Below, one piece after another: positions 44,914 to 57,361 of a DNA stretch of 64,000 bases. Position 1 is the stretch's first letter. Every line of letters begins with the position of its first letter. The notes below the pieces were generated by a model that was given only the letters and a program-made list of their open reading frames with translations, searched no databases and was not told where the DNA came from. The stretch lies in NCBI RefSeq assembly GCF_963169125.1, contig NC_084793.1, forward strand, positions 45,193,578 to 45,257,577, in the 5' to 3' direction. Position numbers and translations under genes: made by a program. Source of the DNA: Humulus lupulus (lineage: Eukaryota > Streptophyta > Magnoliopsida > Rosales > Cannabaceae).

Positions 44914-47321
44914 TGTAATGCCCCGAATTCTCCGATGTGGTTTAATGGCAGGATTAGTAGGCCGGGAGGGCCATACTTGTTTAAATATGCCATTAAATGA
45001 TAATATGCATGTATATGCGAATTATATTATAATAAGATGTTAAATGTATGCATGTGAGTCCAAATTTTAATTACATGGATGTGATGGTAATTTGGCCCGT
45101 TGAGGGTATAATTGTATATTTGTATGCATGTCGGTGATATGTTGTTGAGACCACATTATAATGTGGGTTTGTTCGAGCAATTCGGCATGAGACGATCTTG
45201 GAATATTGATTAACGGTCTAGTCACAACAGGTTTAGGTTCGGGGCTCGGGATGAGTCTCGAGGTGATTTTAAGGATTAGAACGTTGCCAGGAATTAAAGG
45301 GTAATGGGATATGAATTATTGGTGTTTGAGATTATTGAGAATAGCGGAAATTGGAGAGCGTTAATTATGATTAACGAGATAGGTGGAAAATACCAATTTT
45401 CCCTTGGGAGCCTTTAGAAACCTTAAATTGACCTAGGGGTATAATGGTCATTTCACCCCTAAGATAGATATAACCATTTTTGAGCTGAGAAAGAGGTAGA
45501 AAAACAGAGCAACTTGGAGAGCCTTCTCGTACCATCCTTTCCTTCATTTTCCTTTGAGATTTTTGAGCCATTCTTGAGGATTAAAGCTTGGGAAGTAAGC
45601 CTTGGAGTTTGGGAGAGTGTTCCTCCATTGAAGAGCATCATAAGCTGAGCTTTGGGTAAGTTTCTAACCATTGAATTCCCTGGTTTGCCCTGTTTTAGTC
45701 CTGTTTTACAGTTGAGATTTCTAGGTTGAATACTTGGTTTTGTTGGGAGTTTTGGCTAGGGTTCTTATGGTTGTGATGTTTGGGGTATGTTAGGATGGTT
45801 TTTGGGTTCATTTGGCACCAAAGATGGGATTTGGAAGCATTGGAAACATGTTAGAATCGAAGGAGATGAAGAAGGAGGTTTCAGGGGGTTCCTGGTCTGG
45901 AGGTAGCGCTATAGCGCCCACCTTAGGGCGCTATAGCGCTACTCAGGGGGCATTTGGGCGTGTTGGGGGTTCTGAGAATAGCACTGGGGCGCTAGGGGTC
46001 AGCGCTGTAGCGCTACTCTATTCCTTCAAAGTCCCGTTTTGGGTGTTTTTAAGGGTTTTTGACTTGGGGTTTCAATCCTTAAGGCCCGGGATCGAATCTA
46101 CTCACTGTGTGGGCATGTTTCGAGGTCCCGAGAGTGGTGCTTAGGTTAAGACCCTATCCATGTTGATTTTCATTAATGGAGGTTATAATTGGTTGTGATT
46201 AGGTAACCGCTAAGGAACCGAAAGGTTGATCGTTCTCTGGAGTCGTTCTTATTATATTTCTCGCTCGAACAGGAGGTAAGAAAGCTGCACCCTGTGTATG
46301 TGACATGCATGATTGTTGTTGAGGCATGTTGGTTGATAAATGTGGACATTGATTGCATATTAAATGACAGTGAATATTTTTTACTTGTATATGGCACTGA
46401 CTAGTCAGGGGCACTGACCTAAGAGTCAGAAACGACATAAGCGTCCTGAATGGCTCTAATCGATATCAGCATTGAATGGCAGGGCCGAATGATGATTAGA
46501 TCTAATCGATATTAGCATTGAATGGCTCTAAGGCATTAATGCTGGACCAACCCTAAGGTCAATGAAACTTATAAGCGCTTGACTAGTCTAAGACTAGTTA
46601 CTGAGAGCCAGGGCCAAAGGCCTAGGTGACCGTTTGTCACATGGCTAGGGAACGATGTTCCAGGGTTATGACTCTATGGTCATGAGGAAGGTTATGTTGG
46701 TGACCAATCACCATGCACCTATCCTGTTTAAGCTAGTGAAAGGTTCACTTATCTACTAAGACGGTGACCCTATCGTCACAAGGCTAAATGGAGCTATAGC
46801 CAATTTAGTGACTTTTGTGACTGTCACTTATCTGTTTTGGACTGATAGTCCTGAATGATTATTATGATCATTGTTGATATTATACCATGCTGTATTGTGT
46901 TTTCTTGCTGGGCCTTGGCTCATGGGTGCTATGTGGTGCAGGTAAAGGGAAAGAAAAGCTCACCTAGCCTTGAGTGGAGAGCTTAGGTGGTGATGTGTAC
47001 ATATGCGGCCGCTTGACCACCACGGCCAAGGAGTTCTCAGAGGAACTAGGGGGTTTACCCTATTTTTGCCGCTTAGGTCGGCGGGGTTGTAAATTTGAAA
47101 TAGTAGTGGCCATTTTGTATTATGAGTGACTTGTAAATGTTTTGATGCGCTCATGAGCAGTTTATATATTTAATAAAATATATCCTTTCATTTTTATTGG
47201 TTTTCCACCTTAGCTTGTTAATAACACTTAGAGCACGTTTTTAACCAAAGGACTCGGGTAGCGGGTCAAATTTCCGGTTCACCGATCACCGTAACTGTTC
47301 TGGGGTAACCAGGGCGTTATA
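44914..47321 (+). repeat. Solo long LTR inside the Tekay-like element, opposite orientation
   Basis: This 2408-bp LTR starts TGTAATGCCCCGAATTC and ends AGGGCGTTATA (expected TTACA). It is flanked by the TSD GAAGA (44909-44913 and 47322-47326). It interrupts the host integrase zinc-binding region: the minus-strand reading ILDESHAIL stops at its right edge and resumes at its left edge. No internal retroelement sequence remains. Confidence 0.88.
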
Positions 47322-48607
47322 GAAGAATAGCATGAGATTCATCTAGAATCTCCCAATTAATCTCAGTGTCCATCGGATTCCAAATCCGACCCTATACCAC
47401 AATAAATTCATATCTGACACTGTACAACTCTTAGCTAATCCAGCTAAGACTTTCCATTCAATCTTTCTTTTTAGTGGTTCACTTACTCATCTTTCCTTTT
47501 TATCCTTTTTGAATTGATAATCTCAAACATAAAATTGGCCACCTAACCCACCAGAAACTCTACTCTAGTTCTGGTCAGATCCTTTAACCAACATATTGCA
47601 TAGGCAATTACTTTTCTCTGTCACTGAGATGTCATAACGACCTACTAACTGGTTCTGACCTGCAAGAATACTCAGAACTATTTCCCAAGGCACCTGAAAT
47701 ATCTTTACCACCCATGGAAACTCCTGCCCCTAAGGCGTTCCTTAACCTTGGAAAATCTCCGCAGAGAAAATACCACAATACCATCGTCCAAGACGATCAC
47801 AAATCTCGTTCAAAGAATCCTTTGAATGCTCTGTTCATCTGACTCATAAACACTTGGCATTAAACAAATTCTCAAGACATACTCAGCACTCCCAGTGCTC
47901 TTATCTGATACAAACACAGTCTTTTATATAACTTTCTCCCTGATCTCTAACTGGTCCTAACCAGATCCAAGATCCACCTTAGAGAATTCCATCTTACTCA
48001 ATAACTGAACCTTTAATTCTTACAACTCCGCTGAGCCATTCAATACAATGCCTAAATCTGATTCCATCCCTAGCACTAATCCAATCACCATTATATTCTT
48101 TTCACATAAAGGAAACCATGGCAGATCCCCTAGAAGCACATCCAGAAACTCACAGACTAATCCAGCCTGTCTTGATCTCACTGGCACGATCTAAGTGGTA
48201 TCCACCATACTAGCTAAGAGTTCTATGCATCTTCCTGCAATAAAACTCTAGCTCTTAATACATATATCATAAGCATACCAAATCCATGCACAGTGCCAAC
48301 TACCATAAGGCTTTCCGCTCTCAAGCCCAAGAGATGCTATTCTTTCCTTGCCATTTAAAATTTCCCCACACTTGCTCAACTAATCTATATCCCAGATCAA
48401 AACAAAGCCAGTCATAACCAGCATTATCAAAACCACTGATAAGTCCTCTTTTTTTTTTTTTTATCATAATCCAACTCATCTCTTAAATCACCAATACAGT
48501 ACCATCTTCCCACCACAACATAACCATGTGATCTACATAACCACTCTATGCTTCTATATACGTAACAAACAAAGCAACAGCATGGTACCAAAACTAGTCA
48601 ACATAAC
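47322..48607 (-). pseudogene. Degenerate pol region of the Tekay-like element
   Basis: Lies between Gag and the integrase remnant. Next to 47330 the minus strand gives NPMDTEINWEILDESHAIL, similar to the start of the integrase zinc-binding region. The remaining 1.1 kb has no frame longer than a few dozen codons. About 3 kb of protease, RT and RNase H expected here are missing or unrecognisable, so a deletion is likely. Confidence 0.45.
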
Positions 48608-49012
48608 TTAGAAATCAGAACTAGAAAACTGACCTGACACCCCTGAGGAACTAGTCTCAGTCTCGGACTCTGACCGCCTCGCAATGAACACTCGAGCTGG
48701 AGTCGAGCTGTCCATCCCCTTTTGCTCATCCTTTCTTAGCCTTGGGCAATTCTTCACAATATGCCCAACCATGCCACATGCGAAACATGCCTTTGCTCGA
48801 CATTCTCTCGGATGGCGCTTCTTGTACCGAGCATAGATTGGATAAATTTTCTTCCAGCTTTCATTCTTACTTTCTCCAATAAGTGGAGATACCACTATCT
48901 GAGCTTCGTGCTCTCTGGCACTCTTTTTCTCATTTCTTATGCTCTCAACAGCAAGAGCCTTCTCTACCATCTGAGCATAGGTAGAGATTTCATACACTGG
49001 GGCAACTCTAAT
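48608..49012 (-). pseudogene. Gag C-terminal part with CCHC zinc knuckle (Tekay-like element)
   Basis: The minus frame reads VAPVYEISTYAQMVEKALAV, a stretch typical of the end of the chromovirus capsid. It continues to CRAKACFACGMVGHIVKNCP at about 48800-48750, a zinc knuckle of the form Cys-x2-Cys-x4-His-x4-Cys, which binds RNA. A Ser-rich tail ends at 48608. The N-terminal side is cut by the solo LTR at 49013-51408 and resumes at 51617-51409. Confidence 0.8.
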
Positions 49013-51408
49013 TGTAACGCCCTGGATAGCCAAGATCGTTACACTGTGTGTTTATAAAGGTGCTAGACTTGCTAATCAAGTCATTTAATTAAAAATGTGT
49101 TATTGAAACTATAGTGGAACTAGGGTTAAAAGATTTTGGTCTCAAAAGTCACATTTCTTATAAATAAACAAATTAATAGTTTACACGGGATCCCAAAAAT
49201 ATTTCGATTAAAGTCATTTACAAAGTTCCAAGATTTAAATATAGTATTTAGCCACTCTAAGGCAAAACAGACTGATAGGCATTCCTTGTCTTGATCCACT
49301 CCTCTGCCATGGCGGCCGAATAGCTGACTATGTACATTCAGCCCCGCAGCTCTCCTCCTCAGGATTGGTCCAACTTGCCTTTGCCTTTACCTGCACCACG
49401 TAGCACCCGTTAGCCAAGGCCCAACAAGAAAACACAATAACAGAGCATAAACAATCAACAAACAATCCAATATCTCATATCACATAAACATGTTCTCAAC
49501 AGTTTAAGCATCCATGATAACCAAGTATTTAGCATACCAAACATATCATTTCATAACAATAATCAATTCACAAATGATAACTAGGGTTAGCACCCTTAGG
49601 CCGCACCCTTTGTTTATCCCAGTGACTCCGGCCCGCTTAAACCGAGCTTAGTGAATATTAAGCTGTCCTCGGCTACCAGTGGCCAAGCCGCGCTCTGTGC
49701 ACAAATATTGTATACGACACCCTTAGGCCGTTTATCACATGTCCCATGGCATAATACCATTTATGACATTATACAGATATCGGGAGCACTTAGTCCCATC
49801 ACAAACATATAACCGGGTGCAGTTTTCTTACCTTTAAATTCGCTAGCTTTGTTCACCTTGATCCTTGAGCATGATCCCTCTTAAGCCCTAGCGCACACCT
49901 ATTCACAACCATAGGTCAGAATCATCACCAAACCTCAAGTCCAAAGCCTAGCCTCGGGACCAATCTTGAGCCCTTGGGAAGCCCCAATTCCACCAAACAG
50001 GGTGGTGGAATCGAACCCCGAACCCCCGAGCAAAAACCCTTGAAAATAACTCAAAAACCCCTCTCTGGAAACAGGGTAGCGCTACAACGCTCTAAGGAGG
50101 GCGCTACAGCACTACAAATAGAGCCCAAACTTGCCCAGAACACTTGGCCTAGCGCTACAGCGCCCAAAGGCTAGCGCTGTAGCTCTAGTCACAGAACAGC
50201 AAAACTTGCCGTTTTCTCCTTCGATTTTCCCCGAGCCAAACTTGACCAAAACTCTTCCAAACTTCAACCAAACTTAAAAACAAGCTTACTAACATGTCTA
50301 ACTCATCCCAAGCATCCCAACCATACACAACTCAACCACATGCACCCTTAATCAAAGATTTCACCATGGTTGAACCTCAAACTCAGAAACTTCAGCAAAA
50401 CAACCAAAACCTTAGAATTTAGAGCTAGAATTTCATACCTTCAATGGGGCTTCGACCTTAAGTTAGCCTCTACACCACCTTGGCTTACTCCTCCTCAAAC
50501 CCTTAGTTTGAATTCCCTAGAATTCCCATCAAATTCAGATTAGACATCTTAATTCAACATGAAAACCAGAAACTGAAGAAAACTTCAAAGTCTTACCTCA
50601 ACTGATGAATAACCTCAGCTAGATTTCCCCAATCTGACCAAGAACTCAAGCTCACAATCTCAGCCTTAAGCTCCTTTGATTCTAGCCTCAAATCCCCAGA
50701 AGAAAGTGATGAAGAGGTCCCAAACCGACCTTGGAAATGCCCTGCTTTTCCTTCCCTTTTCTTTCCTTTCTTTTCCTTTCTTTTCTTTCTTTCAGACTTC
50801 TATTTCTTTCTACAAGTTCCACTAAGTATAAAGCCTCAGTTATACCTATCCTTTATAAGTCAAATGACCACAATACCCTCCCCTTTAATTCTAAATCTTT
50901 TAATCCACCTAGGGGCATTTTGGTCATTTCACCCAATTCCCGCTAATTCCTCGAGTGCCTCTAATATTTATCGCTTACTTCCCGACACTTAACTAGTCAC
51001 CAGTTATATTCCTCGATGTAAAAATAGACTCCAATATATTCTCTAAATTCCAGAAATACCCCCAGGCTCGCCCCGAGCCAGGTATAAATCCCCACTGTGA
51101 CTTTTTCGCTAACCTGCTCACTAGGATTGTCTCGAATCACAGATCACACATATATCCACATAATAATGTGGTCTCAACAATTATCACATATATATACAGT
51201 TATGCCCTCAACGGGCCAAAATTATAGTTATGCCCTTTCTAACCTAATCAGGGCCTACATGCATACTAATACACATAGTCATGCATCACAAATATTCAAA
51301 TAGCCATATAACATGATTTTAATCATTAAATCACATAAATTCCAATTATGCCCTCCCGGCACACGAATCAAGGCCCTTAAGCCTTATTAGTAAATTTGGG
51401 TCGTTACA
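49013..51408 (-). repeat. Solo long LTR inside gag of the Tekay-like element
   Basis: This 2396-bp LTR runs on + from TGTAACGCCCTGGATAGCC to GGGTCGTTACA, flanked by the TSD CTAAT (49008-49012 and 51409-51413). It has the same orientation as its host element. The predicted frames inside it (for example 50731-50946, CT-rich) are not genes. Confidence 0.88.
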
Positions 51409-52090
51409 CTAATGCCCCGAGTTATTCCAAGATTCAATCCTTGAACAAATCTTACCTTTCGAGCCACATCGGTGGGTACCATGTCTAAAGAAAACTTGGC
51501 CAACCCATCAAATCTGTTGACATACTCAGTTATTGTTGCATTACCCTGAACAAAATTCAGAAACTCATTCATCTTAGCAGTTTTAGCTACATCACAATAA
51601 TACTTTTCATTGAACAACTGCCTAAATTCTTTCTAATCCATCACAGCTGTATCTCGTGTCTGGGATACTACTTCCCACCACGTCCTGGCATCATCCCGCA
51701 ATACAAATGTCGCACAAGCCACCCTATCGTGACCTACCAGTCCCATACTATCAAGAATGGAACTGATCATGCCATCCATTGCTCAACTCTAAATGGATCT
51801 AGATCTCCCTCAAAGACTAGAGGATAATACTCCTAGAATCTTCCATAGAGAAATTCCCATTTGTTCTCAACCCTAGGCTGAGCCAAAGCTGGTGCCACTC
51901 CTGGCATAACCAAGGAAGAAGTGCTCCCCAACAGATTTCGCTGTTGCTTCAGACACCTAATCTCTTCCTCATGCCTCTGCAATCTTGATTGCAAATTTGT
52001 GATCATCTGCTGAAAATTCATAGGAGCATATGAAGAACTGATACCCTGGCTGTAACCCCCAGCCTCTGCATAACCACCACCAGGCCTCAT
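51409..52090 (-). pseudogene. Gag N-terminal and capsid fragments (Tekay-like element)
   Basis: Frame 52090-51833 begins MRPGGGYAEAGG and has a coiled-coil-like stretch (MITNLQSRLQRHEEEIRCLK). Frame 51617-51409 reads MFNEKYYCDVAKTAKMNEFL, then TITEYVNRFDGLAKFS and KVRFVQGLNLGI, which is the retrotransposon Gag capsid core. Between them a region with readable pieces such as ATFVLRDDARTWWEVV-like residues is broken by frameshifts. Together with 48608-49012 it forms one Gag of roughly usual length. Confidence 0.75.
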
Positions 52091-52584
52091 TATCTGCCTT
52101 GGCTATAAACCTGCTGATTGAATCTGCAGTCAATAACTTGACCCATTAATCATGATGAGCATATCAAGAGCTTTCCCCATAGGAGCAATCTTACCACACC
52201 ACAATCACAAACCACTTGCAGTGCTAAAAACATGCCCATGGCATTCATACATCAATCATAATTCCTGCTCTTTCGACATTCATACCATGCCTCCAACTCC
52301 AGCATGAAAATATCACAATTATATATTCATGGAGCAGGTAATCATATAATCACATCCATATGAATATATATATATATATTCACGAAGCATATAATCATAT
52401 AATCAAGCGCCAGGCTCTATCAGAATCTCATGCTCCCTAATACAATGAGCAGGTAAAGCATTTACATTCTATTTAAGCAGTTAAGCACATAACTACAGAA
52501 ATAGTTACCATTCCCTGAGTGAAGCTATCTTCAGTGACGAGTGTACATGCCCAACTTGTCTTCAGGAACCATAAACCTTGGCTC
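52091..52584 (-). other. Leader between primer site and gag
   Basis: About 490 bases without a gene. Contains a (TA)n run at 52366-52379 and a pair of similar segments with CATATAATCA(C/A)...TGAATATATA. It is the untranslated leader, where packaging signals would sit. Confidence 0.5.
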
Positions 52585-52596
52585 GCTCTGATACCA
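52585..52596 (-). other. Primer binding site of the Tekay-like element
   Basis: The minus strand reads TGGTATCAGAGC three bases after the 5' LTR. It is complementary to the 3' end of plant initiator methionine tRNA, the common primer in this group. Confidence 0.9.
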
Positions 52597-52599
52597 AGT

Positions 52600-55172
52600 T
52601 GTAATGCCCTAAACTCCAGGGACCGTTACGGTGTGCCTTGTAAAAAGTGCTAAACTCGCTAATCGAGTCATTTGGCCAAAATCGTGTAACTAAGTATGAT
52701 TACCGGTTTAGGGATTAAAATTTTTGGTTAAGATATAACGTTTCATTAGAACGTTTATTATATACATTGGGATCCCAAAAAAATAATTTAGAGGTCTATT
52801 ACAAGAAAATATTTACAACCAGCCGATCTAGGCAGCAAAACAGGGTTAAACCCTAGTCCCTCTTCAAACTCGGCCGTGGTGGTCGAGCAGCTGCATATGT
52901 ACACATCGTCACCTAAGCTCTCCAACTCATGGATGGTCCATCTTTCTTTTGCCTTTACTTGCACCACATAGCACCCGTGGGCCGAAGCCCAGCAAGAAAA
53001 CTCAATATGCTCATGAACAGTCATATAATGACATCAAATCATAAGGCACACGCCTAGCAAATATAGCCCTATTCAAGCAGGCAAATGAGTCCACATAATG
53101 ATGAATATACAACATCAACCGATGATCATAATAAGCATCCTGGGCTTTTAGCCCCAAATAGAAGAGTGACAGTTGTAATAGTCACTGAGGTGGGTTTATT
53201 CCCAATAGCCATGTGATGATAGGGTCAGCGGGGCTTTATAGATAAGTGAACCTTTCACTAGTTTAAACAGGATAGGTGCATGATGACTAGTCACCAACAT
53301 AACCTTCCTCATGACCATAGAGTCATAACCATGGAGTACTGCTCCTTAGCCGTGTGACAAGCTGTCACCTAGGCCTTTGGCCCTGACTCTGAGTAACTAG
53401 CTTAGACTAGTCAAGCACTTATAAGTTTCATCGACCTTAGGGTTGGTCCAGCATTAATGCCTTAGAGTCACTCAATGCTGATATCGATTAGATCTATTCT
53501 CTTAATCGGCCTTGCATTCATGATGCTATGCCGTTCTCGGCTCTTAGGTCTGTGATACTCGACCAGTGCCGACCCTGACTAGTCAGTGCCATACACAAGT
53601 AAGCAATGCTACCAAACATATATCATATGTAAAATATCCGAATACAGGGCATCCAACATGCTTACTCAATAAATTCTAGCACAATTAGGACAATGTATAA
53701 ACACAGAGGCTCAAGCTCTGAACAAACTCATATTCAATATTCATAGCATGCCCTAGTCACATGTTTCTCGTGCAACACATGCCTCACATTTAATCACTTG
53801 ACATGCCTCTATAATAACCATGCATGCCACATTTAAACATCCAACATGCATCAAGAATAACCATGCATGTCATATATACACAGGGTGCAATTTTCTTACC
53901 TTTGGTCCAAGCACAGGTTACCAATAAACGAGCCACAAGCACGATCCCAATTCCAAGCCTCTAGTGATAACCTAGTCAAAACCACACATGGAGATCCAAT
54001 GAGTTCAAGTTCTAAAACCAATCGCGAAACCAAGACCTAGCCTCCAAGACATAAAACCCCACCAATCTGGGTAGTAGGAATGATCCCGAGGCCTAAAACC
54101 AAGTTCCCGAGGTCAAAACACTCAAACTGGCTCAATACCCTGCCTGAGCCGCGACCCTAGCACCTTGAGTCGTGGCCCCCAGCCATCCCAAGAGCAAGGG
54201 TCGCGACACCCCACACACAGGGCCGCAGCGCCCAGCAAGGCCAAAGTGCCTCCACCAGCTTCTTCGAACTAGGGCCGCGACCCCCCACCCAGATGCAGCC
54301 ATAAACCCATTTTTAACCTTTTAGAACCTCCCAAAAACATACCTAAACACCTCCAAATCCAAAAATCAAAGTTTCCAATCATCCCCATGATCCAAAACCC
54401 ATAAAACCCAAGCTTCAAATCTAACAAAAACTCATCAAAACACAAAGTCCAATTTCAAGCTTAGAAAATTTAAAAACTTAAAACTTGAATTACCTCCAAT
54501 AGAGTTGTTTCCAACTAAATCATTCGACTAATAAGCTTCTAATCTTTCCTAGGATCGCTATACCTCGATCCTCGCTTGATTCCGACTCCTAGAACTCAAG
54601 TTATCTTCGAAAATGCGATCGGGAGACGAAAATGGAACTTTGAGGGAGAGAAAATGTACATAATGTTTTTTATTATTTTTAAAAGGTTACTTCAAGCTTA
54701 AGTAGCCTCAACCAAATCCTAACGCTCGGGGTCCCGAAAACACTCCTGGGGACAAAATAGTCAAAACCTCCAGAATTTCCCCTGATCTTACTAACTCCCA
54801 ATTTATCACCAAATATTAATTCCCATTACCTAATAACCCAGTAATGCTCTAAATACCCCTTGACTCACTCCGAGTCAAGAATAAAACCCGTTGTGACATT
54901 CCCATTAACTCACCTCCTAGGATCGTCTTGTGATGGGTAACCTTGGCATAACCAAATAATAATAAAGCACCACACACATATCACATATATGCCAAATATG
55001 CCCGAAATGGCCAAAATATGAAAATCACCCAATTACTAAAAAACGAGCTCACATGCATATTTAATACACCTAAACATGCATATTATCATTTAATAACATA
55101 ATAAATAAATTATGGCCCTCCCAGCCTCCTAATCAAGGTCTTAAACCTCATTAGGAAATTTGGGGCATTACA
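52600..55172 (-). repeat. 5' LTR of the Tekay-like element
   Basis: 2573 bp, on + from TGTAATGCCCTAAACTCC to TTTGGGGCATTACA. Partner of 41216-43782. Next to it on the right are the TSD AGAAA and then host aORF sequence. Confidence 0.9.
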
Positions 55173-56650
55173 AGAAAACCCCGAGCACCAGCAGGATGTG
55201 TCACAACCCCAGAGACGCCGACCAACGGGCGTGACCATTCAAGAACCTACCTCCAACACTCGAGCAGCTAATACCCCTACACAACATGGGAGGGGAAAAC
55301 AAAAACTACTAGAATATATTGGTCCCATACTCGGAATCTTCCGACGAGAACGATATAGATTTCTCACTCTTAAATAAATTGTCTATCCCTTATCATTTAT
55401 TTGATAGGGTTGGAAACTTTAAGTTTACAACCAGTAGTTTTAGCTCAGACTTCTTCGAGGCAGATAGTGAGTGTAGCAGTAGTTCTTTAGATAATGTAGC
55501 GACCAACAATAATAGTTAGGGTATACTACTTAAAATTTCTTTTTATTTTGTTTCTTTATTGCGCCAATCTATTTCATGATATACCTGCTCGTTTGTTTTT
55601 GTTTTGTAGTCTTTCCATCCGACAACTCCTTCGATATCTACGCTTCTATAGACACTCCAGCAAGCAAGAAGAAGTCGAGCAGAAGAAACCCTGGAGAAGG
55701 TACTGGGGAATCTTCAAGAAAAAAGGCTCGTCCTGATGCCCCTCCAGCTCCCATTTCTTCTAGATCAACAACACCTCCTCCTCTTCCTCGCACTAATCCC
55801 TCCATCGACTAGACAGGGAAATCTTTGGCTGCAGAATTGCTGAGCAATGCCTATAGCTCAACACATGACAAGCTGTAGAGATTGAGTAAGCACCATCGTA
55901 GCCAGGAGGCCTTTGCCGGTCTTCCTTCATTGAAACCCAGCCAGGTCCTTGCTCGTGGGGTCAATGAACTCCTCAGTGTAAGTTTCTTCTGTATTGTGTT
56001 TTAGTCGAACAACATTTCCTTTGATTAGCTGTAAAAGCTTCATTCTTCTACTGTTTGCAGGGTATCTTGACCATGAATAACGGCTGGCGCCGCACTGAGG
56101 AAGTTGATGCAAAGCATGTTGAGGAGATCAAGGCATGGGAAACCAAGATTAAGGTAGCTGCCGAGGAGACAAGGGCATGGGAGGCCAAGGTCAAAGCAAC
56201 TGAAGACAAAGTTGTTGTTTTAATCGAGGAGCTGAAGAAGAGTCAGGAAGATTTGGCCAAGGCTGTTGCTACCAAGGAGAAGTTTAAGGAAGCCTCCAAG
56301 ACTAATTACAAGGAGGCAACCAAGCTTTAAGAGGATCTGGAGGCTAGCATGAAGGAAGCCACTGGTCTAGAGGAGCGAGTCAAGCTACTCGAGGAGAAAA
56401 ACTCCAAAACTGGGAGAGGTTTCGAGGGGCCACCTTCAAATGCTTTTACATATTTTTGAAGAAAAATACAGAGGCAAACTTTGACTACCTTCCCGAGCAG
56501 ATAAAACAAGCCAAACTCACCAAGTGTGTTGCTTGCCTAGAGGAGGAGAAAAATGCTCAAAATGCCTCAGATTCTCCTTAAATTTCCTTGGCGACAGGCA
56601 TCGATGGTGTTGATGAAGAAGCCCGACCTTCAGTCGACCAACACCCTTAG

Positions 56651-57361
56651 TAGGACCCCCCTTCAACTGCACAGTAAACAATTTGTTTATGTAATTAAAA
56701 CACTCGAACATATTGTTCGCGGTGTTGAGATAATTTTCTGCCTAAGACAACTTTACTTTTCTTTTAATATTTCTAATTACATCCGAGAAGCAGTACTCGT
56801 GGTGTAAAGACATTTCATTGTGATATTATAATATATTCTTATGGCTATTATAACATCTGCTTGTATGATCAAACTTAGCATAACACTTTATTAATATTTC
56901 ACAAAAGTAACTAATTTTTTTGAAAAATACTCTAAGTGTCGGAGTATGTTTTCCCTTATTTTGCTCATGTGTTTACATATGTCTATGTTAATATGCTTTG
57001 CTTGCTTAGTATCTTATATGCCCCTCAAGTGATCGAGGAGTCTAAGGTTCTTGGTCACTTGCCATGACCAATACCTGTTCGAACATTACTGCTCGCGTTC
57101 TTGTAAACAATCAATGATAACATAGAAAAACAACACACATAATGAGAAAATACTTGTAATAAATACAATACTTGGCAAGAATAACTGGCTGCGCACAGTT
57201 CCTTTTATTTATCATAATAAAATGGACAAGATTCGTGTTTGTATGAGTGATTTAAAATTGATCTTACACTTATAAGCGACTAGCCATCCAACTGGCCAGC
57301 CCTTGTTCACAAACTTGTAAAAAGTAAAATTAATACAAGCCAATTCTTTAAAAATAATTGT
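56651..57361. other. Spacer between aORF and pol of Tat-A copy 2
   Basis: Corresponds to 3996-4694 of copy 1 in reverse. No gene. A shared stretch on CCTCAAGTGATCGAGGAG...GGTCACTTGCC lies at 57021-57062. Confidence 0.6.

Larger units (their letters stand above)
41216..55172 (-). mobile_element. Tekay-like chromovirus (Ty3/gypsy) with both LTRs, nested in aORF copy 2
   Basis: This 13957-bp element has two LTRs of 2567 and 2573 bp and the 5-bp TSD AGAAA (41211-41215 and 55173-55177). It reads on the minus strand: 5' LTR 52600-55172, primer site 52585-52596, gag fragments 52090-48608, degenerate pol to about 43800, polypurine tract 43783-43796, 3' LTR 41216-43782. The TGTAAYG ends, the initiator-Met primer site, the AAGGAGGGGA tract and the single-knuckle Gag point to the Tekay/Del group. 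Two solo LTRs sit inside it. Protease and RT could not be recognised, so it is a decayed and probably deleted copy. Confidence 0.88.
40093..56650 (+). pseudogene. Antisense ORF (aORF) of Tat element, multi-exon, copy 2
   Basis: Starts MHDPWGGERPIDDDLLALLL at 40093, matching copy 1. Exons inferred from GT-AG sites: 40059-40934, 41016-41215 joined to 55178-about 55520, 55610-55977, and 56061-56650 (stop TAG 56648). Introns at 40935-41015 and 55978-56060 correspond to those of copy 1 (contexts GGAG|GTAA and CAGT|GTAAG). The 'putative gypsy type transposon' segment (TYSAWSRYHIEAGAILPLHE, LNGYRVLSTLYILYNHKK) is at 40549-40730. The last exon is a Lys/Glu coiled coil (VLIEELKKSQEDLAKAVATK). Breaks are the 14 kb insertion and stops near 40430, 40515, 56328 and 56578. 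No known function. Confidence 0.72.

Noticed and set aside
45812..46144. 110-codon plus-strand frame with normal-looking composition.
   Set aside because: Lies wholly inside a solo LTR, spans the variable GC patch, and has no counterpart frame in the related LTRs.
52585..52596. Possible tRNA gene because of the tRNA-complementary 12-mer.
   Set aside because: Only the primer site is present; there is no cloverleaf, anticodon arm or TPsiC box around it.
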